Of a DNA stretch of 64,000 bases, positions 41,616 through 53,226 are shown piece after piece. The notes beneath the pieces were generated by a model. That model saw only the letters and a list, made by a program, of their open reading frames with translations, searched no databases and had not been told where the DNA came from. The DNA comes from Spironucleus salmonicida. Its lineage: Eukaryota > Fornicata > Diplomonadida > Hexamitidae. Both the position numbers and the translations under genes were made by a program. Location: the NCBI GenBank assembly GCA_000497125.2, contig CM035318.1:1050001-1114000 (forward strand), read 5' to 3'. How positions within the stretch are numbered: the stretch's first letter is position 1; the number at the start of each line of letters is the position of its first letter.

Positions 41616-44048
41616 ATGAGCACGCCAGAGCTGCAGTCAGAGATCATGAAGCATCTGCTGTCACTCGGCGGCGTCTACCTACCATCAAGCACCATAATTT
41701 CGCAGACGCGGCTCCCGGCGTCCGTCCAGGCCCCCTGGGACTTCCTCACCTTCGACTCCACGCTCAACCACGCCGAGGAGGCGCAGGATGTACCCGAAAA
41801 TGAAAAATTCACACAGCAGCAGCCGAAATTGAAGAGCACGATCTTGAAGAGCACAGCGCCCAACATTTTGAACCTCTTCACCCCGGAGCCGCAATGTTCA
41901 AACTTCACGTTCAACGTATCAGAATACGCGCTGTACGTCGGCCAGCAGCTGAACCAGCAGCTTACGCAGAAGCTCCCGAAGGACACGGTGTTCCACTACC
42001 TGGTGTCGCTGGCCCAGAAGCCGTTCCAGCACTGCAAGGCCGCGAAGTCCGACATCGCCTTCGACGCGAAGTTCGAGTCCTCAAACCTCTTCCAGGTCTT
42101 CAAATTCGCGGGGACGACCACCTACGAGCTCTACCTGTTCCCGGACTACCGGCAGATCAGCGGCGGCTTCTGGTGGTTCTTCGGCGTCCAGGGCGGCGCG
42201 AAGGGCGCGAAGTACCAGTTCCGCATCAACAATTTCAGCCAAATGCGCCTCCCGAACGGGTACCGGATGCTCGTTTTCAGGGAGGGCGCGGGGTGGCACA
42301 GGAGCGCGTTTTGCGGCGTCAGCGGCTCGGCGAGCCGGATGCTCAAGACCGCTGAGTACTACGAGAACATTCTGAACGAAAACCGGAACCAAATCGTCGA
42401 AAAAGTCGTCAAAAACGCGAAAAATGCTAACGTGGAAAAGGCAGCTTACAGCTTCATTTTCGACGTGGAAATGGACCAGGAAACGCTGTATTTCGCGAGC
42501 AACTATCCCTACACGTACACGCAGTACATCAACTACGCAAATTCGCTCAGGGAGTTCAAATTCATCAAACTGAAGAAGCTGACGAACTCTGAGTGCTTCA
42601 ATCAGGTGCCGTTTATCGAAATCGACCGGACGCAAAATCCGAAATACGTGATCGTCATCTCAGCCAGAATCCACAGCCAGGACACAAGCGGCAACTACGC
42701 GATCGAGGGCTTTATCGACTTCTTGCTGGGCCGAAAGGACCACATTTTCGAAAAACAGTGCGAGATGATCACCGACGAGGACGAAAAAGTGCGCTACAGG
42801 CAGTTCATGAAGCAGCTAACGAACTACCAGCAGCTGATCCTGAACAATTTCGTTATCGCCATTTTCCCGCTCGTGAACATAGACGCGGTGATCCTCGGAA
42901 ATTCTACCAAAAACTTCGACGGCGTAAATCTCAACAAAGCCGAGCCGATTCTGGCGCAAAACCAGACGTTCAGGGCCATGGGTGCCCAGATTTAGAAGTA
43001 CGTAGACCAGAACCTCCAAATAACGCACTCTTTCGACTTCGCGGAGTCGATTTCGAGCCCGGAAATCAAAATTCAGACCTTCGAAAAGGTGTCCAATACG
43101 GCGCTAACCTAGAAGTTCTGGCAGACGGCCGGAGCCGCAGGCTTCCTGCCGTTCGTGGACTCAGCACAGCACCTGCAGAGCTACTTCGACGAGGAGTCGG
43201 TGAGCCGCGTCGAGCAGGACGGCGTATCGACGGATAAGCTCAAAGGCGATCAGGAGCATGTCGCAGCTGCGCAGTAGGAGGTTGTGGCAGAGCTCAAAAC
43301 ATTTGAGGCCGAGAACGGCGCCCTGGGCGAGTTCGTGCTGCCGGCGCTGATCGCACAGTTCAGCCGCCAGATTATGCAGAAATACGAGTTCAAATTCGAG
43401 CATTTGTCGGTAGTTTCGGCGGTGGAAAAAGAGGGCTTCGGCGCGATTTTGAGCAAGAAATACGGTTGCAGGTTCGCTTTCAAGGTTTATTTGAGCCAAT
43501 TCTACGGAAAAACCGATAAAAGCGATATTTCAAAATGTAATTATTTCGATATATAAGACTATTAAAATTTTGGAATTACATTGGCAGCTTCGATCGCTAG
43601 GCAGGTTAAAGATGATTTTGAGCTTTTCGACGAAATATTAGAGGATCTATAGGCCTAGTACGCGAACTGGCTCGGTGAGTCTCTCAAGATTGCGGTTACG
43701 CGCTAGGGCACACTATCGCTGCTGAAATCGAAAGATCTGGGGCCCTCATGCCAGAAAATGATGAAATTTAAACTCTGGGCGCTTGCGAAGAAGTCGGACA
43801 TTCAGTTGAAGACACTGGACAAGATCAACCATGCGATCGACCTGAACCTGATCTTCGACCTCAGGCAGGAGCTGAAGCTGTTGACAGATTCTGAGGAGGA
43901 GTGGGACGTTGATATCGTAATTGATCCGGAATAAGTAAGAGATGACAAACTCAAAATGAGCGATATCATAAAGTAATGGTACCCTGTGCCGGAAAAAAAG
44001 AAGAAAAAAGGTAAAAAAGGTAAAAAAGGAAAGAATACCAAAAAGTGA
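41616..44048 (+). CDS. Cytosolic carboxypeptidase-like (M14) protein, probably inactive
   Basis: An 810-aa frame from ATG 41616 (preceded by CCAAAA) to TGA 44046-44048. The first in-frame TAG is at 42993-42995. The region ~165-250 matches the N-domain of CCP/Nna1 enzymes (for example WWFFGVQG, YQFRINNFS, LPNGYRML). The M14 peptidase domain follows, but catalytic positions have changed. The zinc motif H-P-G-E is H353-S-Q-D356, the N-P-D-G-V block reads NIDAV, the substrate arginine of G-N-Y-R is GNST, and D-L-N-R reads VNLNK. CCPs shorten polyglutamate on tubulin, so this may be a tubulin-binding pseudoenzyme. The C-terminus is lysine-rich. It occupies the unique spacer between the inverted copies. 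Confidence 0.75.
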
Positions 44049-44489
44049 GCTGATCTGGTTTCTGTATTGGAGAAAGCCTATTATGATAGGAAGGAGCTAC
44101 CAGCTACCACTACATGGTGTAATATCCAAAATATGATATGTTTCGGCGTATGTGAGTCTATTCCGAGCGTTTCTTCGGTTCAGTTATTGAACATTATTTC
44201 TAGCAGCCTGCACTGCCTGGTGAACCTTGGATGTAACATATTATCAATATCCGATAATATAATACTAGAACTGTTTAAACAACACTAAACTGAGGATTGC
44301 GGTGAATGTACAATTAGCTTAGTCTAGCTGTAGTTGGGTGGTGGCCTGATAAAATATAGCAGTTATAGACAGGAAATTTTGCAATTCTGGAGCATCGGCT
44401 CGGTAATTTGGAGTAGAATTACCTATATTTATCTTCAAGAATCAATTTTTTTGCCAGTCCATCCTATGCTGCAAAAATAAAGTTATTGA
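44049..44489 (+). other. Open frame continuing past the carboxypeptidase TGA
   Basis: In the same frame, 146 codons remain open after TGA 44046-44048 up to TGA 44487-44489. The sequence has protein-like features (VLEKAYYDRKELPATTTWC, VQLLNIISSSLHCLVNLGC) but no ATG at the beginning. It could be a gene remnant left by the insertion of copy 2, a frame reached by stop readthrough, or chance. Confidence 0.3.
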
Positions 44490-44538
44490 ATTTAAAGTGC
44501 ACAATAGAATATATAATAAGTGTAAAATTTTCACTGAA

Positions 44539-44907
44539 ATGAGCGAAATGGTGCACGCCCAGCTTACGGTCAGGGTCGGGGGGAGGCAGCCGTACCGCGT
44601 GCTGAGGCTGCAGCTGGGGCGGCAGGTGCTGGTGAACGGGCTGGTCCGCGCGCTCTGGACGGCCCTGCAGCCGCTGCGCCTCCGCCCGCCCGCGCCGCGG
44701 TTCTGGGTGCAGACCCGCAGCCGGCAGCGCAGGGCCGAGCTGGAGCACCTCAGCAAGGCGAGCTGCGCGGGCATCCTGCGGGCACTGGGCCCTACCGGAC
44801 CGGGCGCGCTGCTGCAAGTGACCTACTTCCACCGCAGGCCGCCGGACAGCGGGCCGGCCCGGATGCTTCTGGGGTACGCCGGGCGGACGGTGGCGCTGGT
44901 GGAGTGA
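44539..44907 (+). CDS. Small basic protein (122 aa), copy 2
   Basis: Same protein as at 41192-41560 apart from three substitutions (Asp to Asn near residue 37, and Gln to Arg and Glu to Gly near the C-terminus). It ends at TGA 44905-44907. The upstream sequence is AT-rich and unrelated to that of copy 1. Confidence 0.52.
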   Translation: MSEMVHAQLTVRVGGRQPYRVLRLQLGRQVLVNGLVRALWTALQPLRLRPPAPRFWVQTRSRQRRAELEHLSKASCAGILRALGPTGPGALLQVTYFHRRPPDSGPARMLLGYAGRTVALVE

Positions 44908-44915
44908 GCATGCGG

Positions 44916-45617
44916 TCACTCGGAGCCCAGGAAGGCCGCCACGCGCGCGTGCACCACGTGCTCCAGGTGCTCCTGCAGGGCCGCCACGTGGGGCGTCTTG
45001 TCCGAGGGGTACTCCGCCTGGCCCCCGTGCGCGCGGCCCTCGGGGAGCGACGCCGCGAGCTGGCCCGAGAGCTCGCCGCGCAGCAGCAGGTGCAGCCAGA
45101 AGTTCGCGGCGAAGTGCGTGCGCGCCTGGCTGCCGGGGTAGCCGCCCATCCCGCCGGTGGGGTACAGCTCGCGGGCGCAGAAGGGCAGCGCGGGGCGGAG
45201 CGCGGCCAGGAACACCAGGTTGGCCTGCGCCTGGCCGCCCTGCTGCCCGCGCATCGTCAGCGTCACGGGCCTCGCGCGCCGCCCCGGGAAGTCCGCCGCG
45301 AGCATGGCCTGCAGCTGCACCTTGGACACGCCGGCGCGGACCCACAGCGCATGCCGGTCCGCGGCCTGCAGCGTGCGGAGCGTCTCGTCGGGGAGCTCGG
45401 GGCCGGTGTCCTGGCCGACGACGAGCGTGTGGCGGGCGGCGGCGAGCACCAGCTGCTTGGGCAGGGCGGTGACGGCGTCGTACAGCAGCTGGTACGCCCC
45501 GGGCGTCACGAACAGCGCGGGCCGCCTGGTGCGCACGGCTGCCTCGAACTCGGGCGGCGGGATGAGCGGCACGAGCCCGATGGCGGCGCGGAGCTGGGCG
45601 GCGGTGAGGGAGCGCAT
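44916..45617 (-). CDS. Ala/Leu/Arg-rich protein (233 aa), copy 2
   Basis: ATG 45615-45617 to TGA 44916-44918. The protein sequence is the same as at 40482-41183, although at least one codon differs synonymously. Confidence 0.6.
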   Translation of the reverse strand: MRSLTAAQLRAAIGLVPLIPPPEFEAAVRTRRPALFVTPGAYQLLYDAVTALPKQLVLAAARHTLVVGQDTGPELPDETLRTLQAADRHALWVRAGVSKVQLQAMLAADFPGRRARPVTLTMRGQQGGQAQANLVFLAALRPALPFCARELYPTGGMGGYPGSQARTHFAANFWLHLLLRGELSGQLAASLPEGRAHGGQAEYPSDKTPHVAALQEHLEHVVHARVAAFLGSE

Positions 45618-45632
45618 TGTGGGGAGCGGAAA

Positions 45633-46211
45633 TCACTCGTGGAGGACGACCTCGTAGTAGGTGAGGCCCTCGCTCAGGAACACCTTCACGGCGCTCTCGA
45701 AGCCGCAGCAGCCGAGGACCGCGCGGATGACGCCGCTGAGCACCGCGCTGGGCTGGATGCCGGAGTAGTCGCGGGGGAAGGAGATGTACTGGTCGGTGGC
45801 GGGCTCGCGCTCGATCAGGTAGAAGCCGTTGTTGTCCTTCAGGCGCAGCAGCTGCACGTCGCGGCGCTCGTCCTCGCCGAAGAGGAAGGCCCAGAAGGGC
45901 GCGCGCACGGCGTTCAGCACGTCCTGGGCCGAGCCGAGGTCGAGGGGCGCGCGCACACCGCGGTCCGTGCTCTCGAGGCGGCGCAGGCAGAACTGCTCCC
46001 AGAGGCGCGCACCGGCCTCCACGCCCAGGGCCTGCAGGCGCTGCTCGCACGCCGTGATGTACTCGTCCGCCGGGAGCCCGCGGTGCCGCTGCTGCACGTG
46101 CGCGAAGTACTCGCACAGCAGGTAGCCGAAGAGCGGCCGGCAGGGCTGCGTGGGCTGGCGCGAGCGCAGGCGCTGGTCGTACGCTGCGAGGGGCCGCGAG
46201 AAGGGCCGCAT
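45633..46211 (-). CDS. TRAPPC5: TRAPP complex subunit 5, copy 2
   Basis: 192 aa from ATG 46209-46211 to TGA 45633-45635. It differs from copy 1 by a Gln to Leu change in the DVQ(Q/L)LRL segment. The frame is otherwise intact, so both copies could be expressed. Confidence 0.7.
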   Translation of the reverse strand: MRPFSRPLAAYDQRLRSRQPTQPCRPLFGYLLCEYFAHVQQRHRGLPADEYITACEQRLQALGVEAGARLWEQFCLRRLESTDRGVRAPLDLGSAQDVLNAVRAPFWAFLFGEDERRDVQLLRLKDNNGFYLIEREPATDQYISFPRDYSGIQPSAVLSGVIRAVLGCCGFESAVKVFLSEGLTYYEVVLHE

Positions 46212-46236
46212 TGGGAGCGGAGCGATTCGAAGCGGC

Positions 46237-47735
46237 TCACTCCACCAGCGCCCCGCACAGGACGCCCAGCGGCTCGATCTTCTGCCGGTACACGAACACC
46301 ACCAGCCTCGTTGGCAGCGCCACCGGCTGGGAATCGTCCTCCTGGTACACCATGCTGCCCCGCTGGACGTACCGCTGCCCCACCCGGACGTCCAGCTCAA
46401 TGTCCATACCAGGCCTCCGGATGAAGGCCGGGAGCGCGAACTGCTACAGGCTGGCGGTATCCTGCCGCCCGGAGCCCGCCCCAATGTGGCTAACGTTCAG
46501 ATGCATGACCGTCCTGACCCTCACCAGCCTGGCTAGCGCCGGCAGTTGGTCCGGCGTGGTGCGGATGTTGCAGAGCCGGAGCCGCTCCACGCACGGGGCA
46601 CCGACCAGGACCAGGCGGTCCAGACGCACCATATCGAGCTCCAGCACCACGACCGAGGGCTGCAGGTAGAGCTCCAAGATCGTGGTGCTGTTCTTAGCGG
46701 TTCCGCGCACGATAAGCCGCTGGAGCCCGTGTGCTAGCTGCAGCACCCTAGCCAAGGAGGTGCTTACATAGGTCACGTGGCTCAGGAATATATCTCGTAG
46801 GTCCGGCAGCGAATCGGCATCGCAGTAGAAGATCGAATTGATGCAATCCGTGAGGGTGACGCTCCGCAGGCTGGGGCGAAAGTAGATATCGCCCTTTATT
46901 CCGACAAGGACCAGCGTCTTCAGCTATGTCAGTCTAGATATTTATGGTGGACACATTTCATAATCATAATCATCATCTTAATATGTACTTATAGATTTCA
47001 ACGTCAGGCTCTGCAACCCATGAGCCATATTCAATAGTCTATTCAAGGAACGTTAATCATACTACACATCATCGAGGAAGATCTCTCGCAGGTCCGGCAG
47101 CGAATCGGCATCGCACTAGAAGTTATTAACAGAACACAACGTGAGGGTGACGCTCCGCAGGCTGGGGGGAAAGTAGACACTCCCAGTTATTCCATTGAGA
47201 GCTAGCATCTCCAGCTATCTAAGTCCGGACATATCCGGCGCACTCGCGTAAGGCGTACCGCTACGATTCAGTGTCATGTTCTTCAGCTATTTCGCCCCCT
47301 ATAGTATGTTGAGCAGCGGCTGCCAGTTGCTGGCCAATTCGCAGGGTTCTGAAAACTCCTTTGACGTACATGATATGATCACCTCGGTCAGGTTCGGGAG
47401 GTCGCCGCCGTGGGGGTTGCGGCACATAATGGGCGAGTCGACGATGGTGAGCCTGGCGAGGGCGGGCCGACATCCATCTTACCGCTCACGCACTCCAGCC
47501 GCAGATCGCGCACGTTCTCCGCGCACCTGAGCGGCTCCGTCCCGTCCATATCGGCGAGGGCCAGGCTGGTCAGAGCGTCCAGGCGCACTGCGGCGTCCCA
47601 CCTGCCGTCGAGCGAGAGGTGCGCTACGGAGGGATCGGGAAGCTCGGCTGCGGCCGGCAGCGTGGCAGTCAGGAGGCCCTGGGACTCTGGGGGAGCATCC
47701 CCGCCGCGGTCTGCTGCGCGCGCACCATCTGTCAT
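46237..47735 (-). pseudogene. Leucine-rich-repeat gene, copy 2, frameshifted
   Basis: The start is identical to copy 1 (ATG 47733-47735). A one-base deletion in a run of C after the GKMDVG codons (near 47467) shifts the frame, and a TGA at 47388-47390 ends it after 115 codons. A net insertion of 9 bp elsewhere gives a length of 1499 bp, not divisible by three. Many extra substitutions lie in the central repeats, more than in neighbouring genes. A sequencing error in the C run is possible and would restore most of the protein. Confidence 0.7.
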
Positions 47736-47788
47736 TTTTGGTGCGAGCGGAAAAGGAGCGCAGACAGCCCCTAGCTGCGGCCCGCACT

Positions 47789-48112
47789 CCCCTGACGCCG
47801 CTGCGGGCGCTCAAGCTGGAGGTGGAGTGGCAGAGCGACGGCCAGAACGGCCAGAACCTGTGGCAGCTCGCGCGGGAGAGGAACCTGGAGGGGCCGGGGA
47901 ACGCCGTGCAGCCGGTGAACCGCGTCATGAGCAGCTTCCAGAAGATGCTGACGATCGTGTGCGGGATCCTCGTGGGGCTCGTGTTCAACGACCTGGCGTT
48001 CCCCTTCGTGCTGCACGACAGCATGCCCGGGGAGCTGCGCGTCGGCGTGTTCTTCGGCGTCATCAGCAACCTGGTGTTCGCCCTGTTCGTGGGGCTGGCC
48101 GGTATTCCGTGA
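47789..48112 (+). pseudogene. Truncated UBL-transmembrane gene, copy 2
   Basis: It retains the C-terminal codons up to TGA 48110-48112, with the same breakpoint as copy 1 but without its 9-bp deletion. One substitution changes a Val to Asp inside the first membrane segment (FNDLAF), consistent with relaxed selection. Confidence 0.8.
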
Positions 48113-48170
48113 GCTTCTTTCGTGTCACTCGGGTCGTCTCCCGCGGCACCTCGCGATAAGCAGGAAAACG

Positions 48171-49343
48171 TCACTCGGCGTAGCTCTTGAAGTAGTTCTG
48201 GATCAGCACGAACGGGGTGCCCTTGTCGCCGCTGCCCGTGGTGAGGTCCGCCAGGCTCCCGAGCAGGTCCGTCAGCGCCCGGGGCGTGGTGCCCTGCGCG
48301 GCGATGCTGCCCACCAGGTCCGCGCTCTTGCGCCTGATGAGGGCGCGCATGGCCTGCTCCGCCTCCGGGCCGCGCAGCCCGTCCAGCTCGTTGTCCGCGG
48401 CGTACTTGAGCTTGATCTCGTTGGGGAGCCCGCCGAGACCCGCCGTGAAGCCGGGGCTCACCACGGGGTCCGCCAGCTCCCAGATGCCGCCGACGGGGTC
48501 CTTGAAGGCGCCGTCGCCGAAGACCATGACCTCGAGCGTCCTGCCGGTGCGGGCCAGGAGGTCAGCCTGGATCTGCTCGACCAGGGCCTGCGAGTCGCGG
48601 GGGAAGAGCTTCACCTGGTCGTCCCGGGCGAGGTTGCTGCCGAGGAGCCCGAACTGGGGCTGGAAGCCGGAGCCGTCCACGCTGGCTGTGAGCAGGTCGT
48701 CCAGGCAGAGCACGGTCCGCGCGCCCTGGCTGAGCAGGCGCTGCTTGGTGCGCCCGCGGGAGTGGATGTCCGCGGCGATGACGACGTCGGTGTAGGCGAG
48801 GATGTGCGCGGGGTCGTTGCTCAGCACTATCTCGCAGTTGGGGCCGGCGATGTCTTTGTAGAGGTTAATGTAGTCCACGCCGGTATACTTTAAAACTGTG
48901 GATGGAAAGTGCTTCCTGAACTCCACCTCGGTAAAGTTGTCGCAGTGGGGGTTGATATTTTTCGCGAGCAACTCTTCTATCGGAAACAGGGCATCACCCT
49001 ACTCGTCCGCAGGGTAGGACAGCTGGATGACCACTTTGTCCACGCCCTGCGCGATGCCCTTGAGCAGCATCGAGAAGCGGTTCCGGGACATGATGGGGAA
49101 CACCAGCCCCACCGTGCCGCCGCCGGTCTTGGCGCGGACGTCGGCCGCGATGGCAGCCGTGGAGGCGTAGTTGCCCTGGGCGCGGGCGACGACGGACTCG
49201 GTGATGCAGACCACGTCGCGGTCCTGGAGGGTCACGGAGCTCTCCTGGGCCGCCTTGAGCACGGTATCGACCACGATGGCCCGGAGGTCGTCGCCCTGCT
49301 TGATGATCGGGGCGCGGATGCCGCGGGACACAACGCCTAGCAT
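48171..49343 (-). CDS. F420-0:glutamate ligase-like protein, copy 2
   Basis: ATG 49341-49343 to TGA 48171-48173, 390 aa, with the same single TAG as Gln115. The protein appears identical to copy 1. Confidence 0.8.
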
Positions 49344-49661
49344 TTTGGGGGTGGGACTCGGTTTATATATACGTATTTTAGTAGATCTACATGATGAAAT
49401 TTGTGGTTCTGAAAATTGGTTCCCAAGATATATATACTTATTATGCCCCAAATATCATTATCATTATTGAAAACTCAGGTTGAATACTAGTAATTTTCAT
49501 CTAGTACTCAGAATTAACTTAAAAGTTACATACTAAACATATATATTTATATCATTTTTATTTATGTTTTGTGGTTCAAATTTTGTGGTTTGTTATTTCT
49601 TTTTATCTATTTACAAATAAAAACGATTATATTATTATCATTTTTTAACATTCATTTAATA

Positions 49662-50291
49662 ATGTCGACCTGCAAGGTAACAAACCGGCCAATCTCTGAG
49701 ATAACGGCTGGGATAAGAGCACAATATAACCTTAAGTCAAATGCTCATCTGCTTCTTACTATAGAAGAGGTCCAGTTTATCGTCGAAAAGCTAGCAAGAA
49801 ATATTGAAAATCACTACAAAGACATAGTAACGGAATCCAACCCTTTGTACATCGTAGGACTCCTAACCGGTGCCTACCACATTGTATCTGATATCACAAG
49901 ACGTCTTTCCATTCCAGTTCGCGTTTCCTTCATAAAAGTGTCTTCCTATCAGGGGACCGAGTAGCAAGATGCGAAGATCACGGGTGTTACAGATGAAATA
50001 CGAAGTGCCGAAAATGTGCTAATCGTTGATGAACTCTGGGACACCGGAAACTCCGTTCTGGCGGTCTAGAAGCTGCTGAAAGGCGGAGAAATATGCGTCG
50101 CATTTGCGAAGGACATGGGAGCCGTCGGCACTGTCAAATTTCTGGGGAATGCCAGCCTCCCCGACATTTGGTTGCTGGGATACGGCCTGGACTGCAACGG
50201 CTACGGCAGAAACTGGCCCTGTGTAGTGTACTTGAATGACTAGGAATTAGCGGCAGTGGCGTAGTTCAGAAGAGAGTTAGCGATTGAGTGA
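49662..50291 (+). CDS. HPRT: Hypoxanthine-guanine phosphoribosyltransferase, copy 2
   Basis: ATG 49662 to TGA 50289-50291. The 209-aa protein is unchanged from copy 1, including the four TAG-encoded Gln residues. The only nearby difference I noticed is in the upstream leader. Confidence 0.87.
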
Positions 50292-50369
50292 GGAGCTGAG
50301 TAGCAATTTACACGCCTGATGCGGTGAAATTAAAAAATCTGACCAGTTGTAAGCCCGTACCACAGTCAG

Positions 50370-50831
50370 TCAAGATATTCCACATAACACAGGTCTAGCA
50401 TATTCAGTGCTTGCAAAATGCAGGACACGATGACGACTACAGCAGTTTCCTGCCATTGACAAGCGAATTCGCGGTTCTGAAGTACCGTCAGCAGTCCCAC
50501 ATATTTAGGACCGTCGCAGCTGCTGGTTCGTCACATCATATCGGTTAATTTCTGCACCTAATGATGATAAGTCCAATGAGTCCACATTTATCACTTGCAG
50601 GTTCACCCACAGCTATCCCGGAAATTAGATATGCGCCCTGATAGTGTAGTCACTCACCGTGCAGTTTTGATTTGTTTCGGTGATAGGGTCAGCTGCAAAA
50701 TCCTCATACCATGGAACATAGCCTGGCTGATGGCGCTAAACTATTCCTACTATATCGAGCTTACTTGAAACAGTGCTATATTAATTATTTGAGTCTGTTG
50801 CCGTTGTGAAGCTGAATTTGAATTAGCAAAT
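50370..50831 (-). pseudogene. Possible gene remnant, copy 2
   Basis: Inverted counterpart of 35285-35746, with its frame preserved. Confidence 0.25.
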
Positions 50832-51375
50832 TCAATTTTAGGTGGAGTATTTGCAGATAATGCGATAGGTAGATAACTAGTTCAATATTTTATGCTAAGG
50901 TTTACGGTCAGCTTACATAAGACTTATTTTCACCTAAATCAATTTTTTAGTCTAGAAAAATCAAAGTTGACAACCTGTTGAATTTACTGGTAACAAACTT
51001 ATAGTTTTATTAATACTGTACATTCGGTAATTACATTTTATAGATCTCTTTAGTTGTTTTAAGTTAAAGTTTAATGCAACCAGATTTACCGACTGTTAAC
51101 AGATAATTTACGAAATATCTGTTTAAATCAACTCTTATTTTGCTTATCCACTATTAATTTTTAATTACTTGATTAACGGATTAATGCTACTCAAAGTAAG
51201 ATATTTTAGTTTTGCTAATTGGTAGAATTTAGGTTTAGTTCCGTTTGCATCTACGGTTTGCTTAGTAAACTTTGTAATTTCTTAGCTTAATATAGTATTT
51301 TTTATAGATCAGATTCTGACGATACTAGAATAAATTTTATGCTTAATTTTCTTAACCTATATAATATTTGTCGTA

Positions 51376-52682
51376 AAATTAACCAGGACAGTACGCCACT
51401 TGCGACGACGAGTGGGCTGGAGGGGCCCTGCTCCCTCCGCCGGGTGAGCTTCCCTCTTCTGGCTCATTATCAGCTGCAATGCACTATTTATTACATACGA
51501 TAATACATCTGCGGTTTCTGCCGTGGCCAATACTGCGCGGTAACCGCGGGGAAGTCCGCCCAGCAGGAAGTGCAGGCTCACTCCCGGCCCTGCAGCAAGC
51601 ACCCGGCCGTGATCACGTTGGTTGCCTGCCCACGCTCCTGGCGCCGGCCTAGTGGCAAAATTCCACACTCCACAATGAACTTCGGGCTCTGCGCTTCCTG
51701 CGGCGGACACATGGAGATCGTCTACTGCGACGGGCACTGCTCGCGGGCGTTCTGCGAGCCCTGCATCAACCGAGCGCTGGGCGGCAACCTGTCCCCCCTC
51801 TACGCTAACACCGACGCCGAGTTCCTCTGCTACTCGTGCCTGCGGGGCGAGAAGCGGTGCTGGCTCTGCGGCAGCGGGACCAACCAGCGCGGCGGCTTCG
51901 GCATCTTCACCTGCCGGGCGTGCGGCGCCAGGAGTGAGGAGTGCGGCACGTGCGAGTCCGACGCGCCGGTGGTCACCTGCTACTTCTGCCTCGCCTCCTT
52001 CCACACGGCGTGCTCGGAGGGCGTGCAGCTGGACGACAACGAGGGCGACCTGGTGGTGGGGATCTGCCAGGCCTGTGCGGGGGCGGCTGGCACGGACTTC
52101 GTCGGCGACGGGACCCTCCGCGCGGACCTGCACTGCTACCAGGGCCTGATCGTCCGCGGCTCGCTGTTCGGGGAGTTCTGCGCCGAGTTCTGGCCGGAGA
52201 TTCAGCGGGTCCCCTTCGACGCCGCGCGGCAGCGAGAGATGTGCGACCTGATCAGCCTGGACCGGGACGCCGCGCTGCTGGACACGGTGCCGGACATCCT
52301 GAACTGCCTGGGCCTCCGGAACTACGACCTGGACTTCCTGGGCTGGCTGGTGATCGCGGTCAGGGGCGTGTTCGAGGCCCTGGCGGCCGACCAGTGCTTC
52401 TACGACGTGGTGGAGGCGCGGCTGGAGCCCCACAAGAAGAGCGCTGCCGAGCTCGCCAGGCGGGCTGTCCGGGTGGTGCACGACGACTGAGCCCTGGCGC
52501 CTCCCCTGGGCGTTCTTTCCCTTCCACTCCCGCATTCCATTGCGCGCATATACGAGCGTCCACCTGTGCTCTCTGCAACTTTCCGGGAGAAACCGGCGCG
52601 AAGAACCACATCCCGCATTCGGAGCATCTGGGCCCCTCCAGCCCACTCGTCGTCGCAAGTGGCGTACTGTCCTGGTTAATTT
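51376..52682. mobile_element. 1307-bp unit with 53-bp terminal inverted repeats (copy b), palindrome centre
   Basis: Same length and orientation as 33434-34740 with scattered substitutions in the leader. Terminal repeats are at 51376-51428 and 52630-52682. Here both flanks are copies of the same sequence, in mirror image. Confidence 0.65.
51675..52490 (+). CDS. Two-zinc-finger protein, ADD/PHD-like (copy b, 271 aa)
   Basis: The protein from MNFGLC to the TGA at 52488-52490 is the same as at 33733-34548. Substitutions are confined to the upstream leader and the 3' non-coding part, which suggests purifying selection or recent duplication. Confidence 0.7.
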   Translation: MNFGLCASCGGHMEIVYCDGHCSRAFCEPCINRALGGNLSPLYANTDAEFLCYSCLRGEKRCWLCGSGTNQRGGFGIFTCRACGARSEECGTCESDAPVVTCYFCLASFHTACSEGVQLDDNEGDLVVGICQACAGAAGTDFVGDGTLRADLHCYQGLIVRGSLFGEFCAEFWPEIQRVPFDAARQREMCDLISLDRDAALLDTVPDILNCLGLRNYDLDFLGWLVIAVRGVFEALAADQCFYDVVEARLEPHKKSAAELARRAVRVVHDD

Positions 52683-53226
52683 TACGACAAATATTATATA
52701 GGTTAAGAAAATTAAGCATAAAATTTATTCTAGTATCGTCAGAATCTGATATATAAAAAATACTATATTAAGCTAAGAAATTACAAAGTTTACTAAGCAA
52801 ACCGTAGATGCAAACGGAACTAAACCTAAATTCTACCAATTAGCAAAACTAAAATATCTTACTTTGAGTAGCATTAATCCGTTAATCAAGTAATTAAAAA
52901 TTAATAGTGGATAAGCAAAATAAGAGTTGATTTAAACAGATATTTCGTAAATTATCTGTTAATAGTCGGTAAATTTGCTTGCATTAAACTTTAACTTAAA
53001 ACAACTAAAGAGATCTATAAAATGTAATTACCGAATGTACAGTATTAATAAAACTATAAGTTTGTTACCAGTAAATTCAACAGGTTGTCAACTTTGATTT
53101 TTCTAGACTAAAAAATTGATTTAGGTGAAAATAAGTCTTATGTAAGCTGACCGTAAACCTTAGCATAAAATATTGAACTAGTTATCTACCTATCGCATTA
53201 TCTGCAAATACTCCACCTAAAATTGA

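Larger units (their letters stand above)
44534..51375 (-). repeat. Triplicated segment, copy 2 (inverted)
   Basis: Reverse complement of 34741-41565 with few substitutions, plus net insertions of 17 bp relative to copy 1 (9 bp in the UBL fragment, 8 bp in the LRR gene). The left end lies 5 bp upstream of the ATG at 44539. Confidence 0.93.
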
